Assembly (NCBI RefSeq): GCF_002150035.1 | Contig: NZ_NETS01000010.1 | Location: 1,302,001 to 1,366,000 of the forward strand | DNA from: Leptospira venezuelensis | Lineage (GTDB): Bacteria; Spirochaetota; Leptospiria; Leptospirales; Leptospiraceae | Direction of reading: 5' to 3' | Length of the DNA: 64,000 nt | In this document: positions 7,362 to 16,161 of the stretch, in pieces | Layout: every line of letters starts with the position of its first letter | Position numbering within the stretch: the stretch's first letter is position 1 | Notes under the pieces: generated by a model | Databases searched by the model: none | What the model saw: the letters and a program-made list of their open reading frames with translations, nothing else | What the model was told of the DNA's origin: nothing | Position numbers and translations under genes: made by a program

Positions 7362-10300
7362 TTACAAACCGTAACAGAATCTATTTAATGCTGCGTTAAA
7401 GCCGGTTCCAGAATAAATTCCTGATCCAACAGCTCCCCAAGCATCCCCACTCACTGTAAAAAACCCGCTGGCCATAAATTCAGGCTCAGAGTTTCTTCGG
7501 TTCATAGATTCCTTCAAATTATAACCAGTGAAATCCCAGTTACTCCATTTGAAATTTACAAATCCGCCGAGAAGAGTAGTCGCGGTCCAATTTAATGCTG
7601 TTGTAGTGGCAAGTTCTCCGAATTGTCTGCCTAAAAAGCGTCCCGCTGTCAATGCTCCAGAAATTGTTGCATCTATTCCGTAGCCGAGTTTTCCTAACGA
7701 CCCTTCAAAGTATTCGAAATTACTCGATTTGAATTCAGTGGTATTTGATATACCCTTAGGCATAAATTCCCAACCGAGTTTCTCTGCGGCTATCGGCCCT
7801 ACCATGGATCCAATTCCTCCTCCCAATTGTGCCCCTCGAATTGCAGTAGATTCGTTCCAACGCCCACCGGTCCCGGTATATCCTCCTACAACATATCCTG
7901 CAGAAGAACCAATGGCATATCCGGCTGCAGAGACTCCAAGGTTGGCTGCAAATGAAACGATTCCTGAAACCCAACCAGATGACATACCAATTGAAGCGAG
8001 TCCATTTCCGAGCATTGATCCGCCCGTTACTGCTCCTTCAGCAGATATGGCTGCTGGAGTAGCAGCCCCCCAGGTCACAACAATCAGAGCCACTGCAACA
8101 ATTGCCGCCACCACTGTATTGAAGATCTGCGTATCGCGCATTCTCCGGATCATCCTTTTCTCTTCTACTTTTTGGTAGAAGCCTGCAAGGATCTTAAGAA
8201 CAGGATCATTTGATTGTTGCACATAGTATTGGAATGCAAGTTGTGCGCCCTTTGTGCTTCCGAAGATGGTGGCACATAGGTCGTTGAACGCGGCAACGAT
8301 TGCGTTATGCCCTCCTGGATCTCGGAAAGAGATCGGGTTTCCGTTCACATACATGTAACGGTTGAGCCCCATGGTTTCAGGATTGAGTTGGCTATCCGCT
8401 TGCAGGAATCTTCCGGTATCCGGATCGTAATATCTCGATCCGGAGAAATATAATCCAGTTTCTCTGTCTTCTAATTGGCCGGAATATTTTCGAGCGGTAA
8501 TATCTGGTCCTGAAGAGTTCGCTCTGTCTATCTCTCCATAAGGTTTGTATTTGATATTGCTCGTTCCGGGCATTTCTCCGCCGCTTGCAGAAAGTCCTGC
8601 TCCGTCAGTGAGCATGGTTAGACTTCCTAATTGGTCGGCATGATAGAAATACATTCCAGGAACAGGAGCGTTTGTAAATCCTCCCGGCGCAGTTGGGTTT
8701 GGTGAATTTACGCTTGGCACGTCAGCCGCAATTGCAGCAGCACCTGCCACCCAAGGAGCTGTTCCAGATCCTCCTGTAGGAATAATTCCGCAACCGCTTT
8801 GGATCAAGATTGCAGTCACTAAGATCGGAGCGAATGGTAATGCCCAAGAATTTCCTTCACGTCTGGATACTCCTTGGAATAACATAAGAGAAGTCCAACC
8901 CAGAATGACCAGGGCCAAACTTCCCATACATACTTTGGTCCAGATTTCAGGAGAGAATAATTGAGCAAGTGACTCTCCCATTCCGATCTTAAGTAGAGCC
9001 CCTCCGTCTTTCAAGAAAGGTAGAATTGCATATAACAGACTCGTATCAGGTTGGCTTGCGGCAACAAGTACTGCATCCGTCCGAGTCAGCTGAGAAACTG
9101 TTTCTCCTTTTGCTCCATGAATATAAAGAGTATGTTTGTCTGGTTGGCTTGGAATTCTTTGTAATTCGTATATTCCAAATACCGTATATATATCCACATT
9201 ATCATTTTCACTTCTTTTCTTCACACGGGCGCCTGTGAAGTCTGTATACATCTTATAATTTTGGCCGCCGTAAGTTTGTACTTCTTTCAAAGTTCCATAA
9301 GCGTCGTAGATAAGAGTGTCTCCGTTTCTGGCCACCATGTTCCCATCTACATCATAAGAATAGTTCATAGTTCCAAGAGAAGGAGAAGAAACGGAAGTAA
9401 CCGCACCGACATGGCTCGTATCGGAATAAGTTAATGTCTTATCTCCTTTCGCGGTCATGTTTCCGGAAGAATCATAGGTATAATTTTCAGTTCCGAAACT
9501 TCCGGTGGCGGTGACCAGTCTCTGATTTGCATCATACGTAAAATCTTGGGTCTCCGAAGGAAAGGCTAAGTTTTCAATTTTTGTAATATTCCCTATATCG
9601 TCGTATTTTACTTTAACGGATTGTCGAACTGTTCCGTTCTTTAATGTTGTTTTATATCCAGAAGTTCTGAGATGGACCGGGTCTACTGAGATTTCAGTGA
9701 TTACTCCGTTTCCGGTTGTCCTTGTCACTACTAGGTTTCCGTCTGCACTGAATCCAGGGCCAACGTAAGAAACTACAGGGTGGTTTAAGCTACTCCAGTC
9801 TGGAACATCCATACTAACTTGGGATAAGTATCCTCCCAATTCGTATTTGTTCCGAACGATAGAACCATCAGGATAACGAGTAGAGATAGGTCTATGTAGG
9901 TTATCATATTCTCTTTCTAATACGAAAGTAAGGGAATCTACAGTCTTTGTTGTACGAATAATATCGCCTGATTCAGAATATTCGAATGCTGTACTTCCAG
10001 TAGGATCGATCACATTTGAAAGCCTGCCGACTCCGTTTGTTCCTTGGTCATATGAATAAGTAATATTTGTACCTGCACCTCCTGTAATCGTCAAAAGTCG
10101 ATTTAGAGAATCGTAAGTGCGATCCACTATTTTTCCGGATGCGGTCCTAACTCTAGTAACATTTCCTAAAGTATCATATTCATAATTCGTTGTTCCGGAG
10201 TTTTGATCTGAAAACGTTCTACGTCTTCCGGACGGATAGAAGGTGAGATTGGACTGATGTCCTGCAGGATCGGTGATACGATTTTGTCTACCAGCGGAAT

Positions 10301-13300
10301 CGTATCCATAGCTTGTTAAAAGCCCATTCGAATTTTTGGAAAGGATTCTCTTACTTGAATCTGTGATTACTGTTGCAGTGGAAACTTGCACTCCTGCTGA
10401 GGAGAACATTGTATTTGTCGTGGTCAGATTTCCATTACTTGAATCCGGAACTGCATTAATCTCGGAATAAGTTCCATCTGGATTTGTAATTTTGATTAGG
10501 TTCCCGTTTGCATCATAAGTGTAGTTTGAATAGATCGGACTAGTCAATCCTTGCAAGTAAGGAGATGATTTTCTTTTTACTGCGCCATAAACATCGTATT
10601 CGGTCAGACTTGCTAGAATTTTTCCTTGGGCCAAAGTGGTTTCTTCTCGGATCACTCTTCCCATAGAATCGAAGTATTGTTTTGTCTGGACCTCTCCGTT
10701 TACGCTGTCTTTTACTATTCGAGTCAGAGTTGGGTTTAATCCTCCTGTGCCTTCGTATAGATATCTTTCTGTCCAGTCTTCGGATTCTCCTGGTTGGATA
10801 ATCTGGATCATTCTTCCGAAATCGTCATATTCTCTAACCACAGACTGCCCATTCGGATTCTTTTCTTCCATAAGAAGACCTTTTGGAATATCATATACAT
10901 ATTCGGTCACATGAAGAAGAGGGTTTGTGGCCTTGGTTAAATAACTATTCGAAGCAGAATCGTATTCGTAAATCGTACTTCGATTTAATCCGTCTCTGGT
11001 TTCTATTACGTTTCCATAATTATCATAGAAATAAGCTGCATAGGTCGCTTCCGTTGTTCCCGGAAATGTCTGAATTGAACTTATGTTTTTATTATCCACA
11101 TAGGTCAAGGCCCTGTCTTCTACCTTAACTCCGTTCACCCTTTTGGTGAAAACGATCTCCATTCCTAAATTCCATAGAAGGTTATCGTTTAAGTATTGGA
11201 TATCCTCTACAAGAGTGTAACCAGGTAAAGTTGTGGTTCTCTGTCTCACATTTCCGTATGGATCGTAAATGATAGTCCCTGTTATCGAAAAATGAGGGCT
11301 TCCATTTGCATATACTGTGGAGATTGAATCTGTACATCTCCCAAAATATGTGGCGAAGAAAGATAGATTAGAATTACAAGTATAAGTTGTATCTCTAACT
11401 GTTTGCCCTCTAGAAGATTCTACAGTTCTGGAAACAAGCCCGTCTGTATAATAGTCGACTCCTTGGAAATAGTAGTCTTCTTTTCCGTTGATAATTATAT
11501 TTCCGAGTTTGTTTACCTGTTTTACGCTAGCGTATCCCAGATCTCTTCTTACATCTCTAGTCCCATTATAAAACTTATGTTGGTTATAGGTAAATTCAGT
11601 ACTGGATTGAGTTGTATCCGGGAATGTTTGTTGTACCTTAGTAGTTACATACTTGGATACTGGAAACGCGATGGATGGAAATGTAGAGCTGAGAGCTTTT
11701 GTCTCAGGAAGCTTTGCCTCCCAGTTATAACTAATATCTACTCTAGTTCCCTTTGAAGTTGAAATAGAAGATAAAGTCCCGGCAGGTGATGCTATCGGAG
11801 TATTTGTAAATGTAATATTACCGTCTCCAACAAATGGAACATTACTTCTTATCCTTGTGAAGTTCGCAGGATATTCTAAAAGAGCTATTGAAGATTCAAT
11901 AGAGATAAGATCTACTCTTGAATCTCCATTCAAATCTGAAACCTGATTTAAGAAAGAAGATGAGATTGGATTTGTATCGCCATACTGTGCAAGAGAAAGT
12001 CCTCCAGTACCATTTGGTTTAGAATAAGAAACACGAATATTAGAACCGTCACACCAGATTGTATCGTTTCTACCATCTCCATTATAATCCCCGAAGAAAA
12101 TTCCCATTCTCCAAGAATCATATGCGGACTGACTTAATGCTGGCCAATCTGCTGCATTTGGATCTTGGGAAGCATATGCCTTTAGTTTTGGCCAGTCAAG
12201 ATCGTAGGTAACAGGGTCTGTTGGTCCTGTGGAATATTTGATCCTTAAAGAAAGATCTGCAATAGACCCATCGTCAGCAAATACATGCACCCAAAGTGTA
12301 TCTTTGACTCCGTCTTTATCAATATCTATTTTAATTGAAGCTGCATCGTATTCTCCTGCTCCTTGTATTGGAACTGGGTTCCCATTTTCATCGGTGGGTG
12401 GATCTGGATTATCAAGGGAAAGCTTAAGATCGATATCGTAATTAGATGCATTGTCATGGAATAAAATTTCTAATTTACCGCCTGTGAGATAGAGAACATC
12501 TTGAGGACCGGCATCTCTGCGCAAATCCAAACCGTATGGATTTGCAACAACTGCAGATTTATATTTATTCGTATCTTCTTTATATCTTAAATCGTAAAGA
12601 GAGAATCCCTGAGGGCTGATGAAGTTTTTGCTATCAAAATAATAAACTTTTAATGAGCCTTTTTTCGTGGTATTAATATCGCCTACCGGTAGGACTACTG
12701 CTAAATCCTGAAGCCCATCCGAGTTTAGGTCGGAGAAATAAAAATTATCAAATTTTCCTTCGGTTCCTAATGTTAGACTTCCGTTATATAAAACTGTTTG
12801 GTTCTCGCCGAATAGTGTATATACCATTCGTCTGGTTGTATTGTTATCGATTCGGTCATAAGTAATAAAATCAGGGATTCCATTTCCATCCAAATCCACA
12901 AACATTTGGTTGGTCACTCCGTAATCCGTAATCCCATTGATTGCTCTTCCTCCATCGAATCCAGTTCCAGTCGAGTAATACACATAGGCTTTTGAATCAA
13001 GGGGGTTGTACTGGACAAAATCAGTACGACCATCTCCATTTAGATCCGCAAGATGGTTATAAGTCCTTCTGTCAGGAGACAGGAATTTAATGATCGCTCC
13101 TCCTCCATCAGGTTTCGGATTTGTAGAAGTTACATTTGTATCCTGGAGAGAAAAACCGTTCCCAGTGGATAAATACACTTGGACCTTTGCACCGTAATCG
13201 CCGATGAATACGATATCAGCTCTACCATTGCCATCTACATCGGCCGGGAAAGCTTGGGTTCCATCAGTAAAACGGAAAGCATTCGTTTTTAGAGTACTCC

Positions 13301-14675
13301 ATTCGTCGGTATCTAATCTAGTGATTCCAGCGTTATCGATCTTTCCGAAACTAACCCAAATTTTTGCAGTTCGGTACTCTAGCATAGGATCGTCAATTTG
13401 AATGCCGCCGATTCCTATATAAGGTCTCTCAAAATCTTCCGTTACGATTCTTATGTAATCTAAAACTTTATCCCCATTTACATCTCCGAAAAATCCTATG
13501 TTCGAAGAAATTCCATCCGCACAATCATTCCCTGATTGTATAAATCCAAGAGCACACATAACTGCAGCAGGTAGATTTGCTCCAAACATAGTTGAGGCAC
13601 ATACGGTATATAATCCGTAACAAGAAGTTATATCAGAATATTTTAATTTTGCATTGATTCGAGCTGTACCTGACCTTTGGACGACTGCAGGAGTTTGGGA
13701 AAGATCAAGAGTCCCAAGATTATAGGTTAAGGTAAGTGGCGCGAATGTATCTCTTTCGATACTAGTTAGGATCCTGCGATTATTAGCATCTGTTCCATAA
13801 CTAAAATCCCAAGAATCTGTTTCCGATCCTTGGAATCTTACTATAATTTCATCTAAAAGTCTAGTCTGAGCTACGCTTGATCCTCCGATCCAGGAACGTA
13901 CCCAGTCTGCGCGAGAGGCCCATACAAATTCTATTTCAGAAGCTCCTCCATTATACCGAATGTATTGAGGATAGAGTACTCCGTCCGTTTGGGATTGGGG
14001 ATGATATAAAATTTCGATTGTATTTCCATTCTTGTCTACGATCCGGTTTAAGCCCCAGATATTTGCTTGGTTCGAGGCATTTACAACTCTAGAATTATAA
14101 GCGGAACTTCCATTAAGCTCCCCGTAATAACTCGTAGTACCGTTTCCTTCTTTTACGGACCAGGAACATACGTCACCACATCCAGTTGCCGGTGTATACT
14201 TTCTAAAGGTTTCCCTTTTTGCATGATAGCCTCCTCCTTGAGCAACGGTTAAGGACTCTAGTTCTCCGTCTTCTGTTGAGATAAAATGATCCGCAGTAGT
14301 GTAGGTAAAGGATCCAAATGTAGAATCTCTTTTGATCTGTCCAAATCCACCCAGACTCCAGCCCATTCCCAAAAAACCATTCCCCATTTGAGAATCATAA
14401 GAGAGTGAAATGGAAGGTACAAATTTCGCAGGTCCAGGTGGAACTGGAATCCCGATAGAGCTGACCGCTCGTCCATCCGGAGCCACCTTGATTTCAGGCA
14501 ATGGAAATGGGACCCCGGATTCTTGAGGCGCGCTCCAAAAGGCGCCTAACGCAAATAAGCATAAGATGATCAATCCAAACCTGGATTTACGATTCCAGCT
14601 CAAAGGGGAAAATTTTCCTAGTTTGGAAAGAGTAGGAATAGATTTAGGCATAGCTATCGCAGGAAAGGCTCTCAT
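7362..14675 (-). CDS. Giant SpvB / FG-GAP / Rhs-repeat surface protein
   Basis: A protein of about 2437 residues. The N-terminal hydrophobic segment (about 31-48) can serve as an export signal. A SpvB-type domain follows (from about 52, with GIPVPPGPAKFVPSISLSYD and GMGWSLGG). Repeated FG-GAP/VCBS calcium-type motifs (DVNGD, DVDGNGRAD, DLNGDGRTD, DLDGNGIPD and others) lie between about 395 and 930. YD/Rhs repeats run from about 1220 to 1880, then the Rhs core end (RYYDPDTGRFLQAD and NRYMYVNGNPISFRDPGG, about 2075-2125). The last 313 or so residues are a unique tail rich in Gly/Ala with hydrophobic stretches. This architecture matches TcB/TcC and Rhs encapsulating shells. The ATG at 14675 has GAGG upstream and is preferred to the TTG 12 bases earlier. 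Two predicted membrane stretches near 1930-1965 interrupt the Rhs part. Confidence 0.85.
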   Translation of the reverse strand: MRAFPAIAMPKSIPTLSKLGKFSPLSWNRKSRFGLIILCLFALGAFWSAPQESGVPFPLPEIKVAPDGRAVSSIGIPVPPGPAKFVPSISLSYDSQMGNGFLGMGWSLGGFGQIKRDSTFGSFTYTTADHFISTEDGELESLTVAQGGGYHAKRETFRKYTPATGCGDVCSWSVKEGNGTTSYYGELNGSSAYNSRVVNASNQANIWGLNRIVDKNGNTIEILYHPQSQTDGVLYPQYIRYNGGASEIEFVWASRADWVRSWIGGSSVAQTRLLDEIIVRFQGSETDSWDFSYGTDANNRRILTSIERDTFAPLTLTYNLGTLDLSQTPAVVQRSGTARINAKLKYSDITSCYGLYTVCASTMFGANLPAAVMCALGFIQSGNDCADGISSNIGFFGDVNGDKVLDYIRIVTEDFERPYIGIGGIQIDDPMLEYRTAKIWVSFGKIDNAGITRLDTDEWSTLKTNAFRFTDGTQAFPADVDGNGRADIVFIGDYGAKVQVYLSTGNGFSLQDTNVTSTNPKPDGGGAIIKFLSPDRRTYNHLADLNGDGRTDFVQYNPLDSKAYVYYSTGTGFDGGRAINGITDYGVTNQMFVDLDGNGIPDFITYDRIDNNTTRRMVYTLFGENQTVLYNGSLTLGTEGKFDNFYFSDLNSDGLQDLAVVLPVGDINTTKKGSLKVYYFDSKNFISPQGFSLYDLRYKEDTNKYKSAVVANPYGLDLRRDAGPQDVLYLTGGKLEILFHDNASNYDIDLKLSLDNPDPPTDENGNPVPIQGAGEYDAASIKIDIDKDGVKDTLWVHVFADDGSIADLSLRIKYSTGPTDPVTYDLDWPKLKAYASQDPNAADWPALSQSAYDSWRMGIFFGDYNGDGRNDTIWCDGSNIRVSYSKPNGTGGLSLAQYGDTNPISSSFLNQVSDLNGDSRVDLISIESSIALLEYPANFTRIRSNVPFVGDGNITFTNTPIASPAGTLSSISTSKGTRVDISYNWEAKLPETKALSSTFPSIAFPVSKYVTTKVQQTFPDTTQSSTEFTYNQHKFYNGTRDVRRDLGYASVKQVNKLGNIIINGKEDYYFQGVDYYTDGLVSRTVESSRGQTVRDTTYTCNSNLSFFATYFGRCTDSISTVYANGSPHFSITGTIIYDPYGNVRQRTTTLPGYTLVEDIQYLNDNLLWNLGMEIVFTKRVNGVKVEDRALTYVDNKNISSIQTFPGTTEATYAAYFYDNYGNVIETRDGLNRSTIYEYDSASNSYLTKATNPLLHVTEYVYDIPKGLLMEEKNPNGQSVVREYDDFGRMIQIIQPGESEDWTERYLYEGTGGLNPTLTRIVKDSVNGEVQTKQYFDSMGRVIREETTLAQGKILASLTEYDVYGAVKRKSSPYLQGLTSPIYSNYTYDANGNLIKITNPDGTYSEINAVPDSSNGNLTTTNTMFSSAGVQVSTATVITDSSKRILSKNSNGLLTSYGYDSAGRQNRITDPAGHQSNLTFYPSGRRRTFSDQNSGTTNYEYDTLGNVTRVRTASGKIVDRTYDSLNRLLTITGGAGTNITYSYDQGTNGVGRLSNVIDPTGSTAFEYSESGDIIRTTKTVDSLTFVLEREYDNLHRPISTRYPDGSIVRNKYELGGYLSQVSMDVPDWSSLNHPVVSYVGPGFSADGNLVVTRTTGNGVITEISVDPVHLRTSGYKTTLKNGTVRQSVKVKYDDIGNITKIENLAFPSETQDFTYDANQRLVTATGSFGTENYTYDSSGNMTAKGDKTLTYSDTSHVGAVTSVSSPSLGTMNYSYDVDGNMVARNGDTLIYDAYGTLKEVQTYGGQNYKMYTDFTGARVKKRSENDNVDIYTVFGIYELQRIPSQPDKHTLYIHGAKGETVSQLTRTDAVLVAASQPDTSLLYAILPFLKDGGALLKIGMGESLAQLFSPEIWTKVCMGSLALVILGWTSLMLFQGVSRREGNSWALPFAPILVTAILIQSGCGIIPTGGSGTAPWVAGAAAIAADVPSVNSPNPTAPGGFTNAPVPGMYFYHADQLGSLTMLTDGAGLSASGGEMPGTSNIKYKPYGEIDRANSSGPDITARKYSGQLEDRETGLYFSGSRYYDPDTGRFLQADSQLNPETMGLNRYMYVNGNPISFRDPGGHNAIVAAFNDLCATIFGSTKGAQLAFQYYVQQSNDPVLKILAGFYQKVEEKRMIRRMRDTQIFNTVVAAIVAVALIVVTWGAATPAAISAEGAVTGGSMLGNGLASIGMSSGWVSGIVSFAANLGVSAAGYAIGSSAGYVVGGYTGTGGRWNESTAIRGAQLGGGIGSMVGPIAAEKLGWEFMPKGISNTTEFKSSNFEYFEGSLGKLGYGIDATISGALTAGRFLGRQFGELATTTALNWTATTLLGGFVNFKWSNWDFTGYNLKESMNRRNSEPEFMASGFFTVSGDAWGAVGSGIYSGTGFNAALNRFCYGL

Positions 14676-14721
14676 TTTGTACCTCAATTCAATTTTTAAG
14701 CGAATAAATTGTGATTTTAAA

Positions 14722-15249
14722 TCAATGATCTTCTATCAGAAGACCAAAGGTGCCGCCATTGCCAGGCGGGCGATAAATAATAAAGCAGCGATATTTACCA
14801 ACCTCCATACTGGCATAGTAACCATCTCCATTGAATCCAGAGAAAGGCATGGCAGCGTTTTCGAAGAATTGGCGTTTGAATAAAAGTTCGTAAGTAGTTA
14901 CGGGTCTAGATTGGTATGCCACATAAACTTCGATAGGTGCAGCATAGGATTGGATGGTAAGGCTGTATCCTCCACCAATTTGGTTCGGAATTTCATTTCC
15001 TTTTACGATGAAGAAATAATAAGTACCAGGGATAGGATCATCTACTCTTGTCTCAACATTTGGGACAAGTGTGGGGGTACTATCTGGATTACTGCATCCA
15101 GTAGCGGGAACAGAAGGATAGGAAGCAGCCACTAGGCTAGGAAGGACGACTCCCATAAATTTAGGATCGATCGGGGGATCTTCTTTTTCTCCAGGGCATG
15201 CGATAAAGAAGAAGGAGAATGTCGTAAGTATCAAAATTAGCTTTTTCAT
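14722..15249 (-). CDS. Small lipoprotein, twin copy B
   Basis: A 175-residue lipoprotein with signal MKKLILILTTFSFFFIAC (Cys18) followed by an acidic PGEKEDPP linker. The mature part is about 60-70 percent alike to the next gene by eye, with shared VPATGCS, VETRVDDPIPGTYYFFIVKG, NQIGGGYSLTIQ, YELLFKRQFFENAAMPFSGF and RCFIIYRPPGNGG. I do not recognise the family. The ATG at 15249 has AAAGAAAGG upstream and begins the conserved signal peptide, so the longer TTG-initiated frame is rejected. It precedes the Rhs giant by 46 bases. Confidence 0.8.
   Translation of the reverse strand: MKKLILILTTFSFFFIACPGEKEDPPIDPKFMGVVLPSLVAASYPSVPATGCSNPDSTPTLVPNVETRVDDPIPGTYYFFIVKGNEIPNQIGGGYSLTIQSYAAPIEVYVAYQSRPVTTYELLFKRQFFENAAMPFSGFNGDGYYASMEVGKYRCFIIYRPPGNGGTFGLLIEDH
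14950..15054. repeat. 105-bp tract identical to 15501-15605
   Basis: The two twin lipoprotein genes are identical over 105 consecutive bases (14950-15054 and 15501-15605) although they differ at many positions on both sides. This is best explained by recent gene conversion or unequal exchange between the copies, or by strong constraint on that segment. Confidence 0.85.
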
Positions 15250-15275
15250 TTTTAACCTTTCTTTTATATATAAAT

Positions 15276-15788
15276 TCAATTTTCTATGAGGAGGCCGAAC
15301 ATACCTCCGTTTCCTGGAGGCCGATAGATAATAAAGCAGCGATAATAGCCGATCGGCATACTTGCAAATTGGCTATTATCATTAAAGCCAGAGTAAGGCA
15401 TGGCAGCGTTTTCAAAGAATTGGCGTTTGAATATAAGTTCGTAAGTAGTCACTGGTCTTGAGAGATATGCCACATAAACTTGTATCGGAGCTGCATAGGT
15501 TTGGATGGTAAGGCTGTATCCTCCACCAATTTGGTTCGGAATTTCATTTCCTTTTACGATGAAGAAATAATAAGTACCAGGGATAGGATCATCTACTCTT
15601 GTCTCCACATTTGGGACTAATGTAGGAGTATTGTCTGGATCACTGCATCCAGTGGCAGGAACAGATGGATAGGAAGCTGCCATAAGACTTGGAAAAATCA
15701 GTCCAAGATATTTCGGGTCCTCTTTATCTCCAGGACATGCGATGAAGAAAAAAGAGAATGTAGGCAGTATTAAGATCAGTTTTTTCAT
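15276..15788 (-). CDS. Small lipoprotein, twin copy A
   Basis: A 170-residue paralog of copy B with the same signal peptide style (Cys18, IACPGDKEDP) and the same PGTYYFFIVKG, NQIGGGYSLTIQ and RCFIIYRPPGNGG blocks. It is the first gene of the minus-strand run leading into the Rhs giant, and copy B starts 26 bases downstream. The T/A-rich stretch just upstream should hold the promoter, but no clear -35/-10 pair can be fixed. The function is unknown. Its position suggests a partner of the Rhs protein. Confidence 0.8.
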   Translation of the reverse strand: MKKLILILPTFSFFFIACPGDKEDPKYLGLIFPSLMAASYPSVPATGCSDPDNTPTLVPNVETRVDDPIPGTYYFFIVKGNEIPNQIGGGYSLTIQTYAAPIQVYVAYLSRPVTTYELIFKRQFFENAAMPYSGFNDNSQFASMPIGYYRCFIIYRPPGNGGMFGLLIEN

Positions 15789-16063
15789 TTTTAAATTAGC
15801 TTTATCTTATGCTTATATTCGACTAACGTAGTGGTAAAGACAAAAAAAAGTCAAAAATATTTAAATAAGTCATTGAAAAGTTAGAAAAAATTTTTTTCCA
15901 ATTATTCCGGAATATTCATTCATTATTATGAGAATTGCGTCGAAAGTATCCCATTCGAGATATATTAGAATCTTCTAAATCTATTTTTCTGTATCGATTG
16001 CAACAATGAAAGAGTAGTAAATCGGAATGATCTTTTGTTGGTGAGTTAGTTTTCGGACTTAAA
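15789..16063. other. Intergenic AT-rich spacer
   Basis: No gene is visible here. The part next to 15788 should carry the promoter of the twin-lipoprotein/Rhs run. A TTGACT on the minus strand near 15850 is a possible -35, but no good -10 is placed behind it. The rest is low-complexity AT-rich sequence. Confidence 0.4.
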
Positions 16064-16160
16064 CCCGCAAGGGATGCGGAAGGCGCGAAGCGTCCTGAAA
16101 GGACGAGGGCGGCTGCCCGAGCCTGTAGCAGCCCGGTCCTTGCAAAGCAAGGATGCGGCC
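16064..16160. repeat. GC-rich multi-hairpin intergenic element
   Basis: About 97 bases that are strikingly GC-rich against AT-rich surroundings, ending directly at the prmC stop. They contain short nested inverted repeats: CCGCA/TGCGG, GTCCT/AGGAC with a GAA loop (16092-16104), GGGC/GCCC around 16107-16118, and TCCTTG/CAAGGA (16137-16153). The sequence has no coding character. It could be a dispersed repeat of the species, a structured RNA, or a complex terminator of prmC. Confidence 0.55.
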
Positions 16161-16161
16161 A

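Noticed and set aside
7729..8178. A 149-residue open frame on the plus strand opposite the Rhs tail
   Set aside because: It is antisense to a strongly supported coding region, has Ala/Pro-rich composition typical of a shadow frame, and lacks a ribosome site.
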